This document shows, piece after piece, positions 45,063 through 55,559 of a DNA stretch of 64,000 nt (positions are counted from its first letter, which is position 1; each line of letters begins with the position of its first letter). Location of the stretch: positions 102,498,021 through 102,562,020 of the forward strand of contig CM076991.1 of assembly GCA_039090855.1 (NCBI GenBank), in the 5' to 3' direction. The notes under the pieces were generated by a model, which was not told the DNA's origin, searched no databases, and was given only the letters and a program-made list of their open reading frames with translations. A program made the translations under genes and the position numbers. Origin of the DNA: Macrothele yani. Taxonomy: Eukaryota; Arthropoda; Arachnida; Araneae; Macrothelidae.

Positions 45063-45101
45063 TTCTAAAACTTCAAACAATCGATTGTTTGAAGTTTTAG
45101 T
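45063..45101. repeat. Perfect 36-bp palindrome
   Basis: CTAAAACTTCAAACAATC followed directly by its reverse complement GATTGTTTGAAGTTTTAG, no spacer. It is the centre of the THAP inverted duplication; half of it recurs ahead of 45178. Confidence 0.85.
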
Positions 45102-45177
45102 AATGGTTAAAAGTTGTGTGGTTACTGGGAAAGCGATTTCTGGAACCTCTGTCACTCGATTGTTTGAAGTTTTAGAA

Positions 45178-45351
45178 ATGGTTAAAAGTTGTGTGGCGTA
45201 TGGGTGCTTCTCAAAATACGAGTAAGGTAGTGGACTTTCCTTTTATCGCTTTCCAACGACAGAAAAACGCCTGCTTATGTGGAAAATAGCATTAAATCGG
45301 AAGGCATGGTCCCTCAGGCCGACAGGATCTGCAGTAAACACTTCATTTCAG
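45178..45351 (+). pseudogene. THAP zinc-finger exon, broken
   Basis: From ATG at 45178 the translation follows the THAP pattern: MVKSCVAYGC (the N-terminal Cys pair), a FYRFP motif in SGLSFYRFPTTEKR, W in LLMWKIALNRKAW, and in the next frame ADRICSKHF giving the C-x2-H pair. A TAA at 45223 and a 1-bp frameshift around 45310 break it. It ends TTTCAGG|TATCG or TCAG|GTATCG, a possible splice donor. THAP domains (about 90 residues) bind DNA and occur in host regulators and in P-type transposases. No downstream exon was found, so either origin is possible. Confidence 0.65.
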
Positions 45352-45639
45352 GTATCGTAAATCTGCATATTTTACTACGTTAATTGTCGAATTTATATCG
45401 GTACGTTTTCTTGCTCACTACTATGTATTATTTTCAACTTTTCACGTAAATCCTTGTTATTCTGTTTAAAATGCTCAGAATGCATGACGGATTAACTTTG
45501 CTGTCGAATCGGAAATTACCAAACTTTCGTGAACTTTCATGATTTTGCGCTGTTACTGATTTCTAAATACTGAAACGGATGCCTTTTTTGCCGAATCGAA
45601 ATTTAAGAATAATCACATAGAATTAGAGGATAATACCAT

Positions 45640-45983
45640 ACATTGTTGTTTCGTCCGTTTTCCCGGATCTCTTTTCTGCCTCATTGTGCCTATTTCCCGG
45701 ACTTGTCTCCGACAGACTATCATCTGTTACGTCGCCTGGATCACTTCCTGTCCGGGAAACAGTTCACGACAGACAACGAGGTTCAACTTGCGGTTGATGA
45801 CTTCTTCGGGTCCCAGCCACAAGACTTTTTTCGTTCCGGGATCATGGCCTTGCCGGACAGATGGCAACTATGTGTCGACGCCGAGTGGGATTATTTTGAC
45901 TAGGTAAGTTGTCCTACTTTTCCGTTCTCGCCGTCCATTTGTGCTGGTACTTTGCGGGACGTTATATTCGAACCAACCCAATA
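45640..45983 (+). pseudogene. mariner transposase C-terminal fragment with terminus
   Basis: YFPDLSPTDYHLLRRLDHFL (the third catalytic Asp in SPTDYH), GKQFTTDNEVQLAVDDFF and GIMALPDRWQLCVDAEWDYF up to the TAG at 45901 match the mariner C-terminus. About 60 bp on, ATATTCGAACCAACCCAATAG at 45964-45984 is a mariner-type terminal repeat. The N-terminal two thirds are missing. Confidence 0.82.
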
Positions 45984-46024
45984 GACATCACTTACAGAAA
46001 GTGTTAAAACTGTCGTCCTTCATA

Positions 46025-47244
46025 CACTGAAGAGCAATTGAATTAGAGACAGCTGGCGTTATGCAAATTTGGCGCTGTGGGCGGCCTTCTAAACGGAAAC
46101 GACATGACGTATGTAGCGAACCGACAATATAAGGAGTGATGCGACGGGAATCAGTAAGAGTCGGACGCTGTGTGGGTAAGATGAAGGATTTAAGCGCATT
46201 TGATCGCGGGTAAATTGTCGGGGCCCGACGAATGGGTCACTCCATCTCGGAAGTCGTGCAGGCACTGGGATTTTCACGAGCCACTGTGTTACGGGTGCAA
46301 CGTGAGTACATCGAATCCTGTAAAGTCATCCTTGCAAGGGCCAACTGCCGTGGACAACAGCGTGTGGATGAGCAGGGTCATCGTCGGCGCGCTCGCATTG
46401 TAACCCCAGATAGACGGGCCACAGTGCAAGAAATCGCTCGGCAATTTAACGCTGGTGCACAAAAACGTGTAAGCAGCCACACCATCCAGAACCATCTCCT
46501 CGCTGTGAGATACAGAAGCCATCGTCCCACGAGGGTACCGCTGCTGACCGCACATCACAGGGTGCAAAGATTAGCATGGGCGCAGGAACATCGCCACCGA
46601 ACCTTAGACATGTGGAAAAATGTTGCTTGGACTGATGAGTCGAGATTCACGTTGGTACATGCGGATGGCAGGATACGAGTACGGCGCAAACCACATGAAG
46701 CGATGGATCCTTCTTGCCAGCAGGTTACTCTTCAAGCTGGTGGGCGTGGCAGTCTCGTCTGGGGACTGTTTATGTAGACTGAAATGGGACCCCTGGTTAC
46801 GCGTGGCATCGTTCCTCACAGGTCAACGTTACCGGGATATCCTGGACGACCATTTGTTCCCTTTTGTGCGTCTTCAACATCCCACTGGGGACCTCATCCT
46901 GCAACAAGACAATGCACCGTGCCATCGGCCCCGAATTGTATCCGAATGGTTGGATGAACCCTCCTCCGACGTGACCTCGCTTCCTTGGACAGCTAGGTCA
47001 CCTGACCTCAATCCCATCGAGCACATCTGAGATGCCATCCAGAGAGTTGTTCGAGGCTCTGACCCCCTCCATCAAATCTTCGTGAACTGTGGGAGCTTGT
47101 TCAGGGGTCGTGGATCCGTATGGCTTCCCAAAGCTTCCGGTGTCTTGTCGAGTCCATGCCGAGACGAATCGCCGCCGTCATCAAGGCGAAAGGTGGTGCT
47201 ACACGTTACTAGACAGGTATCTCTAATTCAATTGCTCTTCAGTG
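46025..47244 (+). mobile_element. Tc1-like element, family G
   Basis: TIR CACTGAAGAGCAATTGAATT at the left equals the reverse complement of AATTCAATTGCTCTTCAGTG at the right; TA flanks at 46023-46024 and 47245-47246. Typical length (1.22 kb). Confidence 0.92.
46181..47212 (+). pseudogene. Tc1-like transposase, 36-residue D-E spacing (family G)
   Basis: Frame from ATG 46181 (MKDLSAFDRG) meets TAA at 46211, then is open to 46777: HTH MGHSISEVVQALGFSRATVL, linker RRRARIVTPDRRATVQEIA, and WTDESRFTLVHADGRIRVRR with the first Asp. A frameshift before 46777 moves the rest to another frame: LILQQDNAPCHRPRIV (second Asp) and SPDLNPIEHI (Glu), after which TGA interrupts HI*DAI. The Asp-Glu interval is 36 residues, as in family B. 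It ends at TAG 47210. Inactive but easily recognised. Confidence 0.85.
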
Positions 47245-47584
47245 TATAACCTAACTGTTTTAAACATGTTTTTAAACACATCTGTGAGAGTCAAAAACTC
47301 CCTGCGCAGTAATATTGTAATATTAAGGCTGTTCCACTTAATGTATATGAATTTGCTGTCAAATATTTTGAATTAAGAAACTTGTTGTATGCTTAATTTC
47401 TGTTTCTGCTGTTTTCTTGAAAAGATACCAAGCCTCAGAATATGTTTCACAGCAACACTAATTTTCAGCAGCTTCTATTGAGTTGAAAGTTTCCAAAATG
47501 TGGATGCTGATTTCATCATTCCCCCTCAGAAGTAAGGAACACACATGAAATCAATATTCGCATTTTGGAAACTTTTAACTCTTG
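47245..47584. other. No gene recognised
   Basis: AT-rich spacer between family G and the next SINE. Near 47492 CCAAAATGTGGATGCTGATT and near 47559 CGCATTTTGGAAACTTTTAA show a loose inverted relation; nothing else. Confidence 0.3.
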
Positions 47585-47745
47585 TGACGTGCCTGCACCG
47601 CAGGCCGCACATGAAATAAGGGCAGATATCGGCGAGAGCATACGTCCGCGTAGCTCAGTTGGGAGCGCGACTTATTCCGGAATGAGGGGACCCGGGTTCG
47701 ATGCTCGGCGCGGACAAAAATGACGGAAAAATTTACTTCGTTGTA
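47585..47745 (+). mobile_element. SINE family S2 copy
   Basis: GTGACGTGCCTGC start, core at 47644-47715 with a perfect 7-bp acceptor (GTCCGCG/CGCGGAC) and AGCTCAGTTGG D loop, and the 3' module AAAAATGACGGAAAAATTTAC. The reading around TTCCGGAA matches the other copies. Confidence 0.8.
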
Positions 47746-47869
47746 CTCTTCATAAGCTTGTGAAAATTGGTGTTGCTGGGAAACATATTCTGGATTCTTA
47801 ATAACATGAAACAAATTAAAGCATTCACTTTTTAGCACGTCTTTTGTAAAAAAAAAAAAATCCTGCTTC

Positions 47870-49510
47870 TGTTATCGGTTTGTCCGTCCGCCTGTACCCA
47901 CGGTATCTCTGCAACTATTCGTCCGATTTGAAAAATTCTTTTTGCGTTCAGAAGCTTGAAATATGCGAATGATGATCCTTTATTCCTTTTTTTTACGATG
48001 TACAATTTTGCCGCTAGGGGCGTAAATGCAGATGATGTCGAATTCAAAATTACGTTTTAATCCACATATTTGCTTCTAAACATCCGATTGAAAAAATTCT
48101 TTTATCTTTCGATTCCATTTATGTCGAAGAGTGTTTTAGATGTAGTTTCCTTTTCAAATTACGCATCGATTTTCCGGTAGGGGGCGTAAAAGTAAAGTAA
48201 ATTTTTCTCGATAACTCTTCTCCTAAAACTCCGATTTGCAAAATCTTTTTTTCAGCGGATACATCTCCTAATGGAAAAACTTTTGATAACTCTTCTCCTA
48301 AAACTCCGATTTGCAAAATCTTTTTTTCAGCGGATACATCTCCTAATGGAAAAACTTTTGGATATAATTTCGAATTTTTGGTAAAAAATACTTTGGCCAC
48401 TGGGGGCCGTAAGTGTTAATTTTTGCTTCTGATGTATTTGCCATAAAATCTGAGCTTCTAAAATATCGATTGAAAAAATTATTTCGTGGACTGATGCCAC
48501 TCACATCAATAAACCTTTTCGGAATATTTTCTTCCTAAAATATCCCAGGGTTTCTCCGCCAGGGGGCGTAGATGTATATCTTATTTTTGTCAATATCTCT
48601 ACTTCTAGGTGTTCGATTTGAAAAATTTCTTCTTTGTAGGATAATGTTTTCCGTGTGACATGTTTTTCATATAATTTCAAAATTTTCAAGTGATTCATAG
48701 ACTTTCCGCTAGGGAGCGTAAAGGTAAATTGCGTTTCGCCCTATATCTCTGCTTCTAAATCTCCGATTTGAAAAATTATTTCTGCACCGGATACAGCTCC
48801 TGATGGGAAATCGTTTGCACATAATTTCTAATTTTTGTAAAAAAATGGTTTGGCCACCAGGGGGCGTAAATCTCAATTTCCGCTTCTGATGTATTTGAAG
48901 CAAAATATGAGCTTCTAAATTGTCGATTAAAAAAAACGTCGTTTGTAGACCGATACTACTCGTGTCGACAAACCTTTTAGAAAGATTTTCTTCTTAAAAT
49001 GGGCATGGTTTCTGCGCCAGGGGGCGTAGATGTACAAATAATTTTTGTCAATATCTCTACTTCTAAAATCCAATTTGAAAAATTCCTTCGTTCTTGGTGT
49101 TTTCGATGCGAAATGTTTTTCCTATAAATTCAAAATTTTCATGTAAATCATTTATGACTTTCCGCTAGGGCGCATAAAGGTAAATTGCGTTTTCTGCTCC
49201 TAAAACTCCGATTTGAAAAATTCTTCCTGTATCGCATGCAAGATCTGATGGAAAATATTTTTCATATAATTTCTAATGTTTTGTAAGAATGGCTTGGCCA
49301 CCAGGCGTCATAAGTGTTAATTTCTGCTTCTGATGTATTTGTAGCAAAATCTGGGCTCCTGAAAACTCGACTAAATTTTGTTTTCTTGGACCGATACCGC
49401 TCATATAAATAAACCTTTTGAGAATACTTTCTTCCAAAAATAATGCATGGTTTTCCCATCAGGGGACGTAAAGTCACATCTTATTTTTGCCGAAAACTCT
49501 GTTTCTAAGA
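47870..49510 (+). repeat. ~150-bp diverged tandem repeat with CTCF-like motif
   Basis: About ten units. Each has a run like ATCTCTGCTTCTAAAACTCC / GATTTGAAAAATTCTTT and a G-rich block of the form CCACCAGGGGGCGTAAA. G-rich blocks start at about 48011, 48174, 48397, 48556, 48716, 48854, 49014, 49162, 49298 and 49456. A 75-bp piece is duplicated exactly at 48209-48283 and 48284-48358. No coding potential. Confidence 0.75.
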
Positions 49511-49689
49511 GTTCGTAAGCTCACGATTCCGTTTACACCAATATCTGAGGGAAAAAAGACCCGATTGAAAAGCTTTTTTCTTCCGTCAGATGCTATTGTT
49601 TTCCATACCGGTTCCATTGCCTTTGAATAACTTTGATAAATTTAATTTGCGTTAGAACGGATTCAAACGACGTGCTTATTGCACCCAAA

Positions 49690-50240
49690 AACTTGGTGTC
49701 ATTTTTTCTTGTTATATTCAGCAAGCAGGTATTTGTTGGCCTGTACGTGTTAAACAATCTGCGTAATATTAAATTCATCCATATTAACAAATAAGGCATT
49801 AATTCTTAAACGACATGCAATGGAACGGGATGTTAGCACGTCAAATGAAAACCTCTGAATGCTCAATGCAAAGGATGCGATGTGAAAAGTAGCTCTCAGT
49901 CTAACAATGTGACACGCGGGGTGTGAGAGAGTGAATCACCAGAGAAGCAGGCGACATGCTCCGGACAATCGCACTGAAAACAAACGCAAAGGAAGTATCG
50001 TTTTACGATTTGGTATCGTCGGTTGGTGGAAATCTTCGTTGATTTAAGAGAGACGGCAACATTTTTGCATGACAAAATGATTTTTCAATCCGCTGGAACC
50101 AGCATAGAGCACAAAATTCCCAAGCATGCATTTTTCTTTAAAATATTCTTTTTCTTTTCTTTAAAAAATAAAACGGAATTAAAGTCGGGTCAAAATCTGG
50201 TCAGGAACACCTTGAGCAGACCCGTCGAACCATTGATTCG
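49690..50240 (-). repeat. Decayed relative of hAT-1
   Basis: Similar over its length to 21820-22370 of hAT-1 (GTATTTGTTGGCCT, CCATATTAACAAATAAGG, ACGGGATGTTAGCAC, CTCTGAATGCTCAA, GCAAAGGAAGTATC, CGGGTCAAAATC). The right terminus stops before a clear TIR. The short ORF that matches the BED fragment has lost its frame. Confidence 0.65.
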
Positions 50241-50244
50241 CGGA

Positions 50245-50580
50245 CTCTGGTGCTCAGACAGCCTGAGCTCGAGCCCGAGCCCGAAGCCCGTGCCCGATCC
50301 GCGCTCGGGCTGCATACTATTTACTAAGGTTCGAGCTCTGAGAGAAAGAAATAATTTTCTTCTTTATTTTTAGTGCGATTTTGTGTGATTTGGCATACGG
50401 GAATCTCTCTTTACATTTAGAAAAGAGAATTCTTCCGTAACTGGCTCTGGATAGGAAATGGCCAGTAATGACTCTGGAGATTTGCTTATTCCGGGCTTTG
50501 GTAGCAAGCGCTATAGGCACGGACTAATAACGGATTTCTGCGGAGGAGAAAAACTTCTTCAAGAACTGTCAGTACTAGAT
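50245..50580. other. GC-rich repeat tract and spacer
   Basis: 50268-50315 has short repeats of GAGCCC/GCCCGA, like termini of some hAT elements. The remaining bases to the LINE have no recognisable gene. Confidence 0.3.
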
Positions 50581-50585
50581 AGTAC

Positions 50586-51596
50586 ATCATCATCATCATC
50601 ATCATTCATTGCCAACCATTATCAATCCACTGCTGGACGATGGTCTCCCCAAGTTTCTTCCACAACGATCTGTCTTGTGCCAGTCTCCTCCATGTTACTC
50701 CCGCACACTTTCGAATTTCATCCACCCATCTCCTATGTGGTCTTCTTCTGGGTCTTTTCCTGTCCCTTGGAATCCAATCTAAAATTTCGGCTGTCCATCG
50801 ATGGTCTGTCCTTCTGGCAGTATTTCCAGCCCATTGCCATTTCAGGGATTTAACTCTGATCATGATGTCTTCCATTCTTGTCATTTTTCGGATCCACGAG
50901 TTCTTCTTTTTTCTCTCCTGGTTCCACCAAGCATGCACCTCTCCATGCCACTTTGAGTTGTCTGCAGCCTTTGTATGTCTCTTTTAGTTAAGGTCCACGT
51001 CTCTGCACTATACGTAAGCACTGGAAGGATGCATTGATCAAACACTTTTCTTTTAAGACATAATGGCATATTGCTCTTGAAAATTATGCTGTTTCTTCCA
51101 AAAGCTCGCCAGGCAAGTTTTATACGCCGATTAATTTCTTCATCAATGTGACTCTCACTTGATATCTGCTGTCCAAGATAAACGTACGTATCTGTTATCT
51201 CCAGCTTTTTCTTCATCAATCGATACATCTTCATTTCTTGTGAAAGCATCGTACATCACTTTTGTCTTCTGAAAGTTCATTTTTAATCCCTCTTCTTTAC
51301 TCTTGTCAGCAAGTTCCTGGATCATACTCTGCAGCTGTGATGGGGTAGTTGCAAAAATGACTATGCCATCAGCAAAACGAAGGTGAGTTAGATAATCTCC
51401 ATTAATCTTCATCCCTTTGTTTTCCCAGTTCAGCGATTGAAAGACATTTTCCAATGTGTCATTAAAGAGTTTGGAAGATATGGTGTCAGCTTGTCTCACT
51501 CCCTTTCCAAATTTTATGTGTGTTGTATTTTCAAACAGCCGAATATTTGCACTTGCATTTTCATAGATGTTATTAATAATATTAATGTATCGCAGA
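50586..51596 (-). mobile_element. RTE LINE, 5'-truncated (copy F)
   Basis: The 3' end is an ATC-repeat (TGA tail on the minus strand) at 50586-50605. RT and C-terminal sequence occupy three frames: RQADTISSKLFN, LRFADGIVIFA (51499-51155), RIKLAWRAFGRNSIIFKSN (51249-50881) and RWVDEIRKCAGVTWRRLAQD (50938-50606). The catalytic box reads FADG, so the second Asp is lost. Truncated at about 51596. Confidence 0.85.
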
Positions 51597-52330
51597 CGAA
51601 ATGTAGCTTCATACGTTCACGCTATAGCTTGCTGCTAAGTCTATTGAGCGACGTACTTAGATTGCAGCGCCACCCAATCTTTCCGGAAGCTTGGCAGCTC
51701 GAACTAATTCATGAGGTAACAAATCATCAGAAGAAATCAAGTGGCTTTACTATAGAAACAAACAGGGTTCCCATTCCATTTTCCAGTATGAAAGGGCATC
51801 GTTTAATTGCAAGGAAAAGAGAGTGGAAGTCTGGAAGAGGGTATTTTTCCTAATGCTTAAGCAAGTTAGTCATAGTTTCCGGGCTCTTTTGGGCTCGGAC
51901 TGACATGCAATATGTTAAAAAAGCATTTGGGCACTATGAAATATTTGCATAAGTGTAAAGAACAGTTGCACAGGAATGTACCCTATGAGTGGGGAAGTAG
52001 GCTGCTATAAAGCTGAGACGTTCTGCCGTGGTATAAGTAACTTTGAAGCAGATGCGCCGGTGAACGTGAACTTTCCGAGTTCCAGTTTACGCTACTCATG
52101 GGATGTCATTTTACTAACTTTTCCATACGGAGCATTGCTGCTAAAGTACTCCAAAATCGACTGTAAGTGATGTCGTGAAGAGATAAAAGCAAGAAAGTTA
52201 AAAAAAAAAAAAAAAACACATTTAGGAGGGCCGCACAAACTGACGGAAGAGCCATGGTAAGAAATCCAGTTCTTCCTCTGCCGTTTCCATCGCAGCTGTA
52301 GTGAAGTAGAAAATGTTTGTAATGGCTCGA
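51597..52330. other. No gene recognised
   Basis: Mixed sequence with an A-run at 52200-52217. ORFs show no known motif. The right part may be the 5' region of the Tc1-like remnant that follows. Confidence 0.3.
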
Positions 52331-52821
52331 TTAGTACCACAAATATCCCCAGAGAGTTGTCCAGTGTGGGTTGTTATGGTAGAGCAGCGGCACAGAAGCC
52401 ACACATCACATCCATGAATGGCCATTTGGAGTGGTGTGTCTTCCGTCGCTCCTGGACTAGAAGCTGTTCTTTGCTCAGTGACGAGTCAAGCTTCTCACTC
52501 TTTCGTTCTGATCGACGCGTTTGGATTTCGCTACAGCCCAGCGGACGATTTCCGTCGGACTGTGTTCTTTCAACTGTTAAGTTCGGCGGAGGTTCCATCG
52601 TTTTACAGAGTTGTTTTTCGTGGATGGGAGTCGGCCTGTTGGTTATTGTACAACAAACCATAAACTCTGCTCGACGTTCTGGATAATTCTGCTCTACCAA
52701 TAACGTGGCAGTATGATGGAAATGACCGTTGGCTCTTCCAATACGATCGGACTACCTGCCACACTGCACGGCCTCTGAAGGACTGGTTTCTTCGAAATGA
52801 ATTGGAATTATTAGACTGGCC

Positions 52822-54081
52822 CAGGGATGTAGAAGGGGCCTTATCGCGGAATAGCGCCGCTAAGGCACTTTTTTCTCTAGTCTTAGCGCTACTAAGGCAC
52901 TTTTCATGGTTAAAACGGGACAAATGTAATTTTAGATGGCCATGTAGGCAAAAATGGCAATTGCTGTGTTTTATTACCAAATAAATTCGTATGTCAAACT
53001 AATGATCGTGTTACAGCCGGTTTACGCTCTATGACGTTTCATGAATCACAACAGTTTTAGTGTTAAGATAATGATAACTTCTTTAGTGCGACCGCAATCT
53101 TCAAAATTACGTTATAGAAGGTAGATTCTCCGTATATTGAAACTTTACGAACAAGAAATCAATCAGCACAGAAAAGTTAAACAAGTATATAGCATAACTG
53201 ACAAGTGTTTCAAGGCTGCAGTGTGATTTTTTGCTGAAGTCGTTACTAAGCATATCTCCTGGTTCTTTACGGGTAACCCGAAAGGAAGCCTCAGTATACA
53301 CTTAGTCAGAGGCTTTGGCTTCCGGGTAATCGCTGGAGCTGGTTCAGGACGCGAGATCAGGATGAAGCAGGCCCGGGGCTGTCCCCTCCTCGGGACCAGT
53401 GGCCCCAATTCAGTGACGGGCGACGACTGCCTATGGCACTGGATACTCATGGCGTTCATTGCCCCCTCCCAAAGATGTCCATTGGGGTGGAGGTTAACGA
53501 CCACCGTGAGGAACTCAATGGGCTATAAGCAGTCGCCTGACCCTAATTTAGAGCCACTGTCTCCGGGGAAAGGAGAGATTCAGTGCCGTAACACAAACAC
53601 AACATCCATGCTTCACCAAGATTCGAACCTGGACCCAATCAGGCGAATGGTCAGAAGCCATCGCTTAGACCACTGTACCACCGGAGCGGCATTACTGCCT
53701 CCCCTAATTCATAGAAGAGGCTGATAGGCCAAATCAATCAAAAAACACTGAATATGCAAAATATTATTGATACTTAATATTTAAAATCCTTTAGAATCTC
53801 GTTCACCGCAAAGGCACTTTTTTTCTCATAGAAAAAAAAATAAATAAAATTATGTTCTCGGTATGTGTCTCACACGTAACATTCATTCCTTTGTTTTAGA
53901 CTGCTTAAACTCAGCAGTTTAAAAAAAATTAGAAAAATCATGTATAATAAAATTTAATTAAAAATTCTAAATGATTAAAACAAGTCAAACTTAAAAAAAA
54001 AAAACTTTTGAAAGTCTTCCTTCCGGGTTGTTTTTGACTGATCCGTTCTCCGCTAAGACACTTTTTTTTATTTAGAACTAC
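52822..54081. mobile_element. Insertion within Tc1-like remnant, 15-bp duplication
   Basis: ATTATTAGACTGGCC at 52807-52821 and ATTACTGGACTGGCC at 54082-54096 are a 15-bp duplication with two mismatches, and the coding sequence resumes at the same residue. Inside, GCTAAGGCACTTTTTT-like sequence recurs at about 52858, 52892, 53810 and 54051. A SINE S1 copy (53493-53695, minus) and a SINE body fragment (53340-53490) also lie within. Class uncertain. Confidence 0.55.
53493..53695 (-). mobile_element. SINE family S1 copy, decayed
   Basis: Matches the copy at 36329-36555 in reverse: ACGACCACCGTGAGG, GGGCTATAAGCAG, ACACAACATCCATGC, the B-box complement GATTCGAACCTGG and CATCGCTTAGACCACTG. The tail has gone. 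Its neighbour 53340-53490 carries part of the body in the other orientation. Confidence 0.75.
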
Positions 54082-54461
54082 ATTACTGGACTGGCCTGCT
54101 CAGACTCCTCATCTTAGTCCTATAGAACACCTCTGGGACGAACTAGAGGGACGGTTACCAAATCGAGGACAACGACCGTTTTTACTCTCCACTCTGGCAG
54201 TAGCTTTGCAGGACGAATGGCGAACCTATCTTGTCGACGCCTACTGGAAATTATTTGATAGCATAATTTGACGTAATGTCACTGTCATACAAGTAAAAGG
54301 TGGACCGACTAACTACTAATTGCGATGATAAATCCATTTGCCCTAAAACATTGTGATGTCCGAATACTTTCGATAATAAAGTGGACTTCGGGCTCTTAAA
54401 ATTGTGCTCGAAATCAGCACTAACACCCACGTACAGAGGTCATAAATTTTCATAAAAGTAG

Positions 54462-54900
54462 CCCAGCCGTATTGGTTGTGTAATGGTCTCAGTCGATGAC
54501 AGCTAATCGTTTGTCTGTGTTGGTTCTGGATGGGGCATTGTTGGTATGCTAGCCCGATAGCGCTGGCTCTGCCTTTTTCCTTGAACCAGTGGTCCTAAAT
54601 TAGGGACGGGAGCCTGCTTTTATGCTTGAAAGATGATTCTCGTTTAACTTCACAAACAAACAAATACAAAAAAATGTGGCACAGATTTTTTCGACGTTGC
54701 AATGAAATCATATTTCACTAATGTAAAACCCTTGTTTGGGGGCCTAAGGACAACAGTGACAAACTCAATTGCCTATAGGCACCCACCTGTCCCACATGCA
54801 CACCATCCCTGCCGTATCGAGATGCGAACCGGAACCCATCTCGGGTAAATGATTAGAAGCCAACGCTTCGTGCCACTCGGTCACCGAGCCAGCTAAGACG
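54462..54900. repeat. Two decayed SINE S1 copies, opposite orientation
   Basis: 54462-54670 (plus): CCTTGAACCAGTGGTCCTAA and TAGGGACGGGAGCCTGC with an A-rich tail. 54735-54900 (minus): ACAAACTCAATTGCCTATAG, GATGCGAACCGGAACCC and GCCAACGCTTCGTGCCACT. Both are too decayed to define duplications. Confidence 0.6.
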
Positions 54901-54999
54901 CTGCTCTCTTGCTTGGAATTAGAAACTGAGGAGAGGCCTGAGACTGTTCAGAAAAAAATCCATAGGAATCTATATTTCAAACTTATGGTAAGAACTCAT

Positions 55000-55435
55000 T
55001 CCGGCCACTGAATTAGGAACTTTTATTCAATACCAGGTTAGACCTCCTTTATCCCGAATTACAGCACGTATGCGATTTGGCATAGATTCCACAAAGGTGT
55101 TGGAGTGAACCTAAGTCTACAGCATACCATACGTTCACCAGACAGCCCTTTCACTGGCTCAGATTTGACGGAATAGGACTTTGCTCCCGGATCGGCTTTT
55201 ATAGCATGGCCAATACATTCTCAATGGTGTTTAGATTCGTGCTTTGTGGTGGCCAAGGAAGGTGACGGAAGGCGCTGTCCTGCTCACTGAACCACTGCTG
55301 AACGCATCTTGTGCGGTGGACAGTTGTACCACTTTCGTCCATGAAACAGCCGTCACCTGCTGGATAAAAAGTCAACATTGCCGGATAGACTTGATCGGGA
55401 ACAATGTCCTGATTAGAGGTCTTCACGGGCCTTAA
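55000..55435 (-). pseudogene. Tc1-like transposase C-terminal fragment (family J)
   Basis: Minus strand, 55426-55199: GDGCFMDESGTTVHRTRCVQ in place of the usual second-Asp motif, then QQWFSEQDSAFRHLPWPPQS and NLNTIENVL with the Glu. The N-terminal two thirds are absent. Not obviously the same family as any other copy here. Confidence 0.7.
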
Positions 55436-55465
55436 TTTGGAAAGCCCGGCCCGGCCCGTAAAATT
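55412..55465. repeat. hAT-like terminus with GGCCC repeats
   Basis: TTAGAGGTCTTCACGGGCC followed by GCCCGGCCCGGCCCG, paralleling 2680-2790. Only one end is present. Confidence 0.35.
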
Positions 55466-55559
55466 TCAACAATTACCAAAACACGAATTTGACACCTGGT
55501 GCACTCGTTTATTCGACTTCTGAAGAATTTTCGTTTTCTTACTTGCTACACGTATTCTA

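Larger units (their letters stand above)
52350..54310 (+). pseudogene. Tc1-like transposase remnant split by an insertion (family I)
   Basis: 52357-52686 reads LLSDESSFSLFRSDRRVWIS (first Asp) and VKFGGGSIVLQSCFSWMGVG; in another frame near 52740-52822 comes YDRTTCHTARPLKDWF (second Asp) and LELLDWP. After the insertion, from 54085, LDWPAQTPHLSPIEHLWDEL gives the Glu and LQDEWRTYLVDAYWKLFDSI the C-terminus. Across the join the Asp-Glu spacing is 34. TIRs could not be identified. Multiple frame breaks. Confidence 0.78.
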
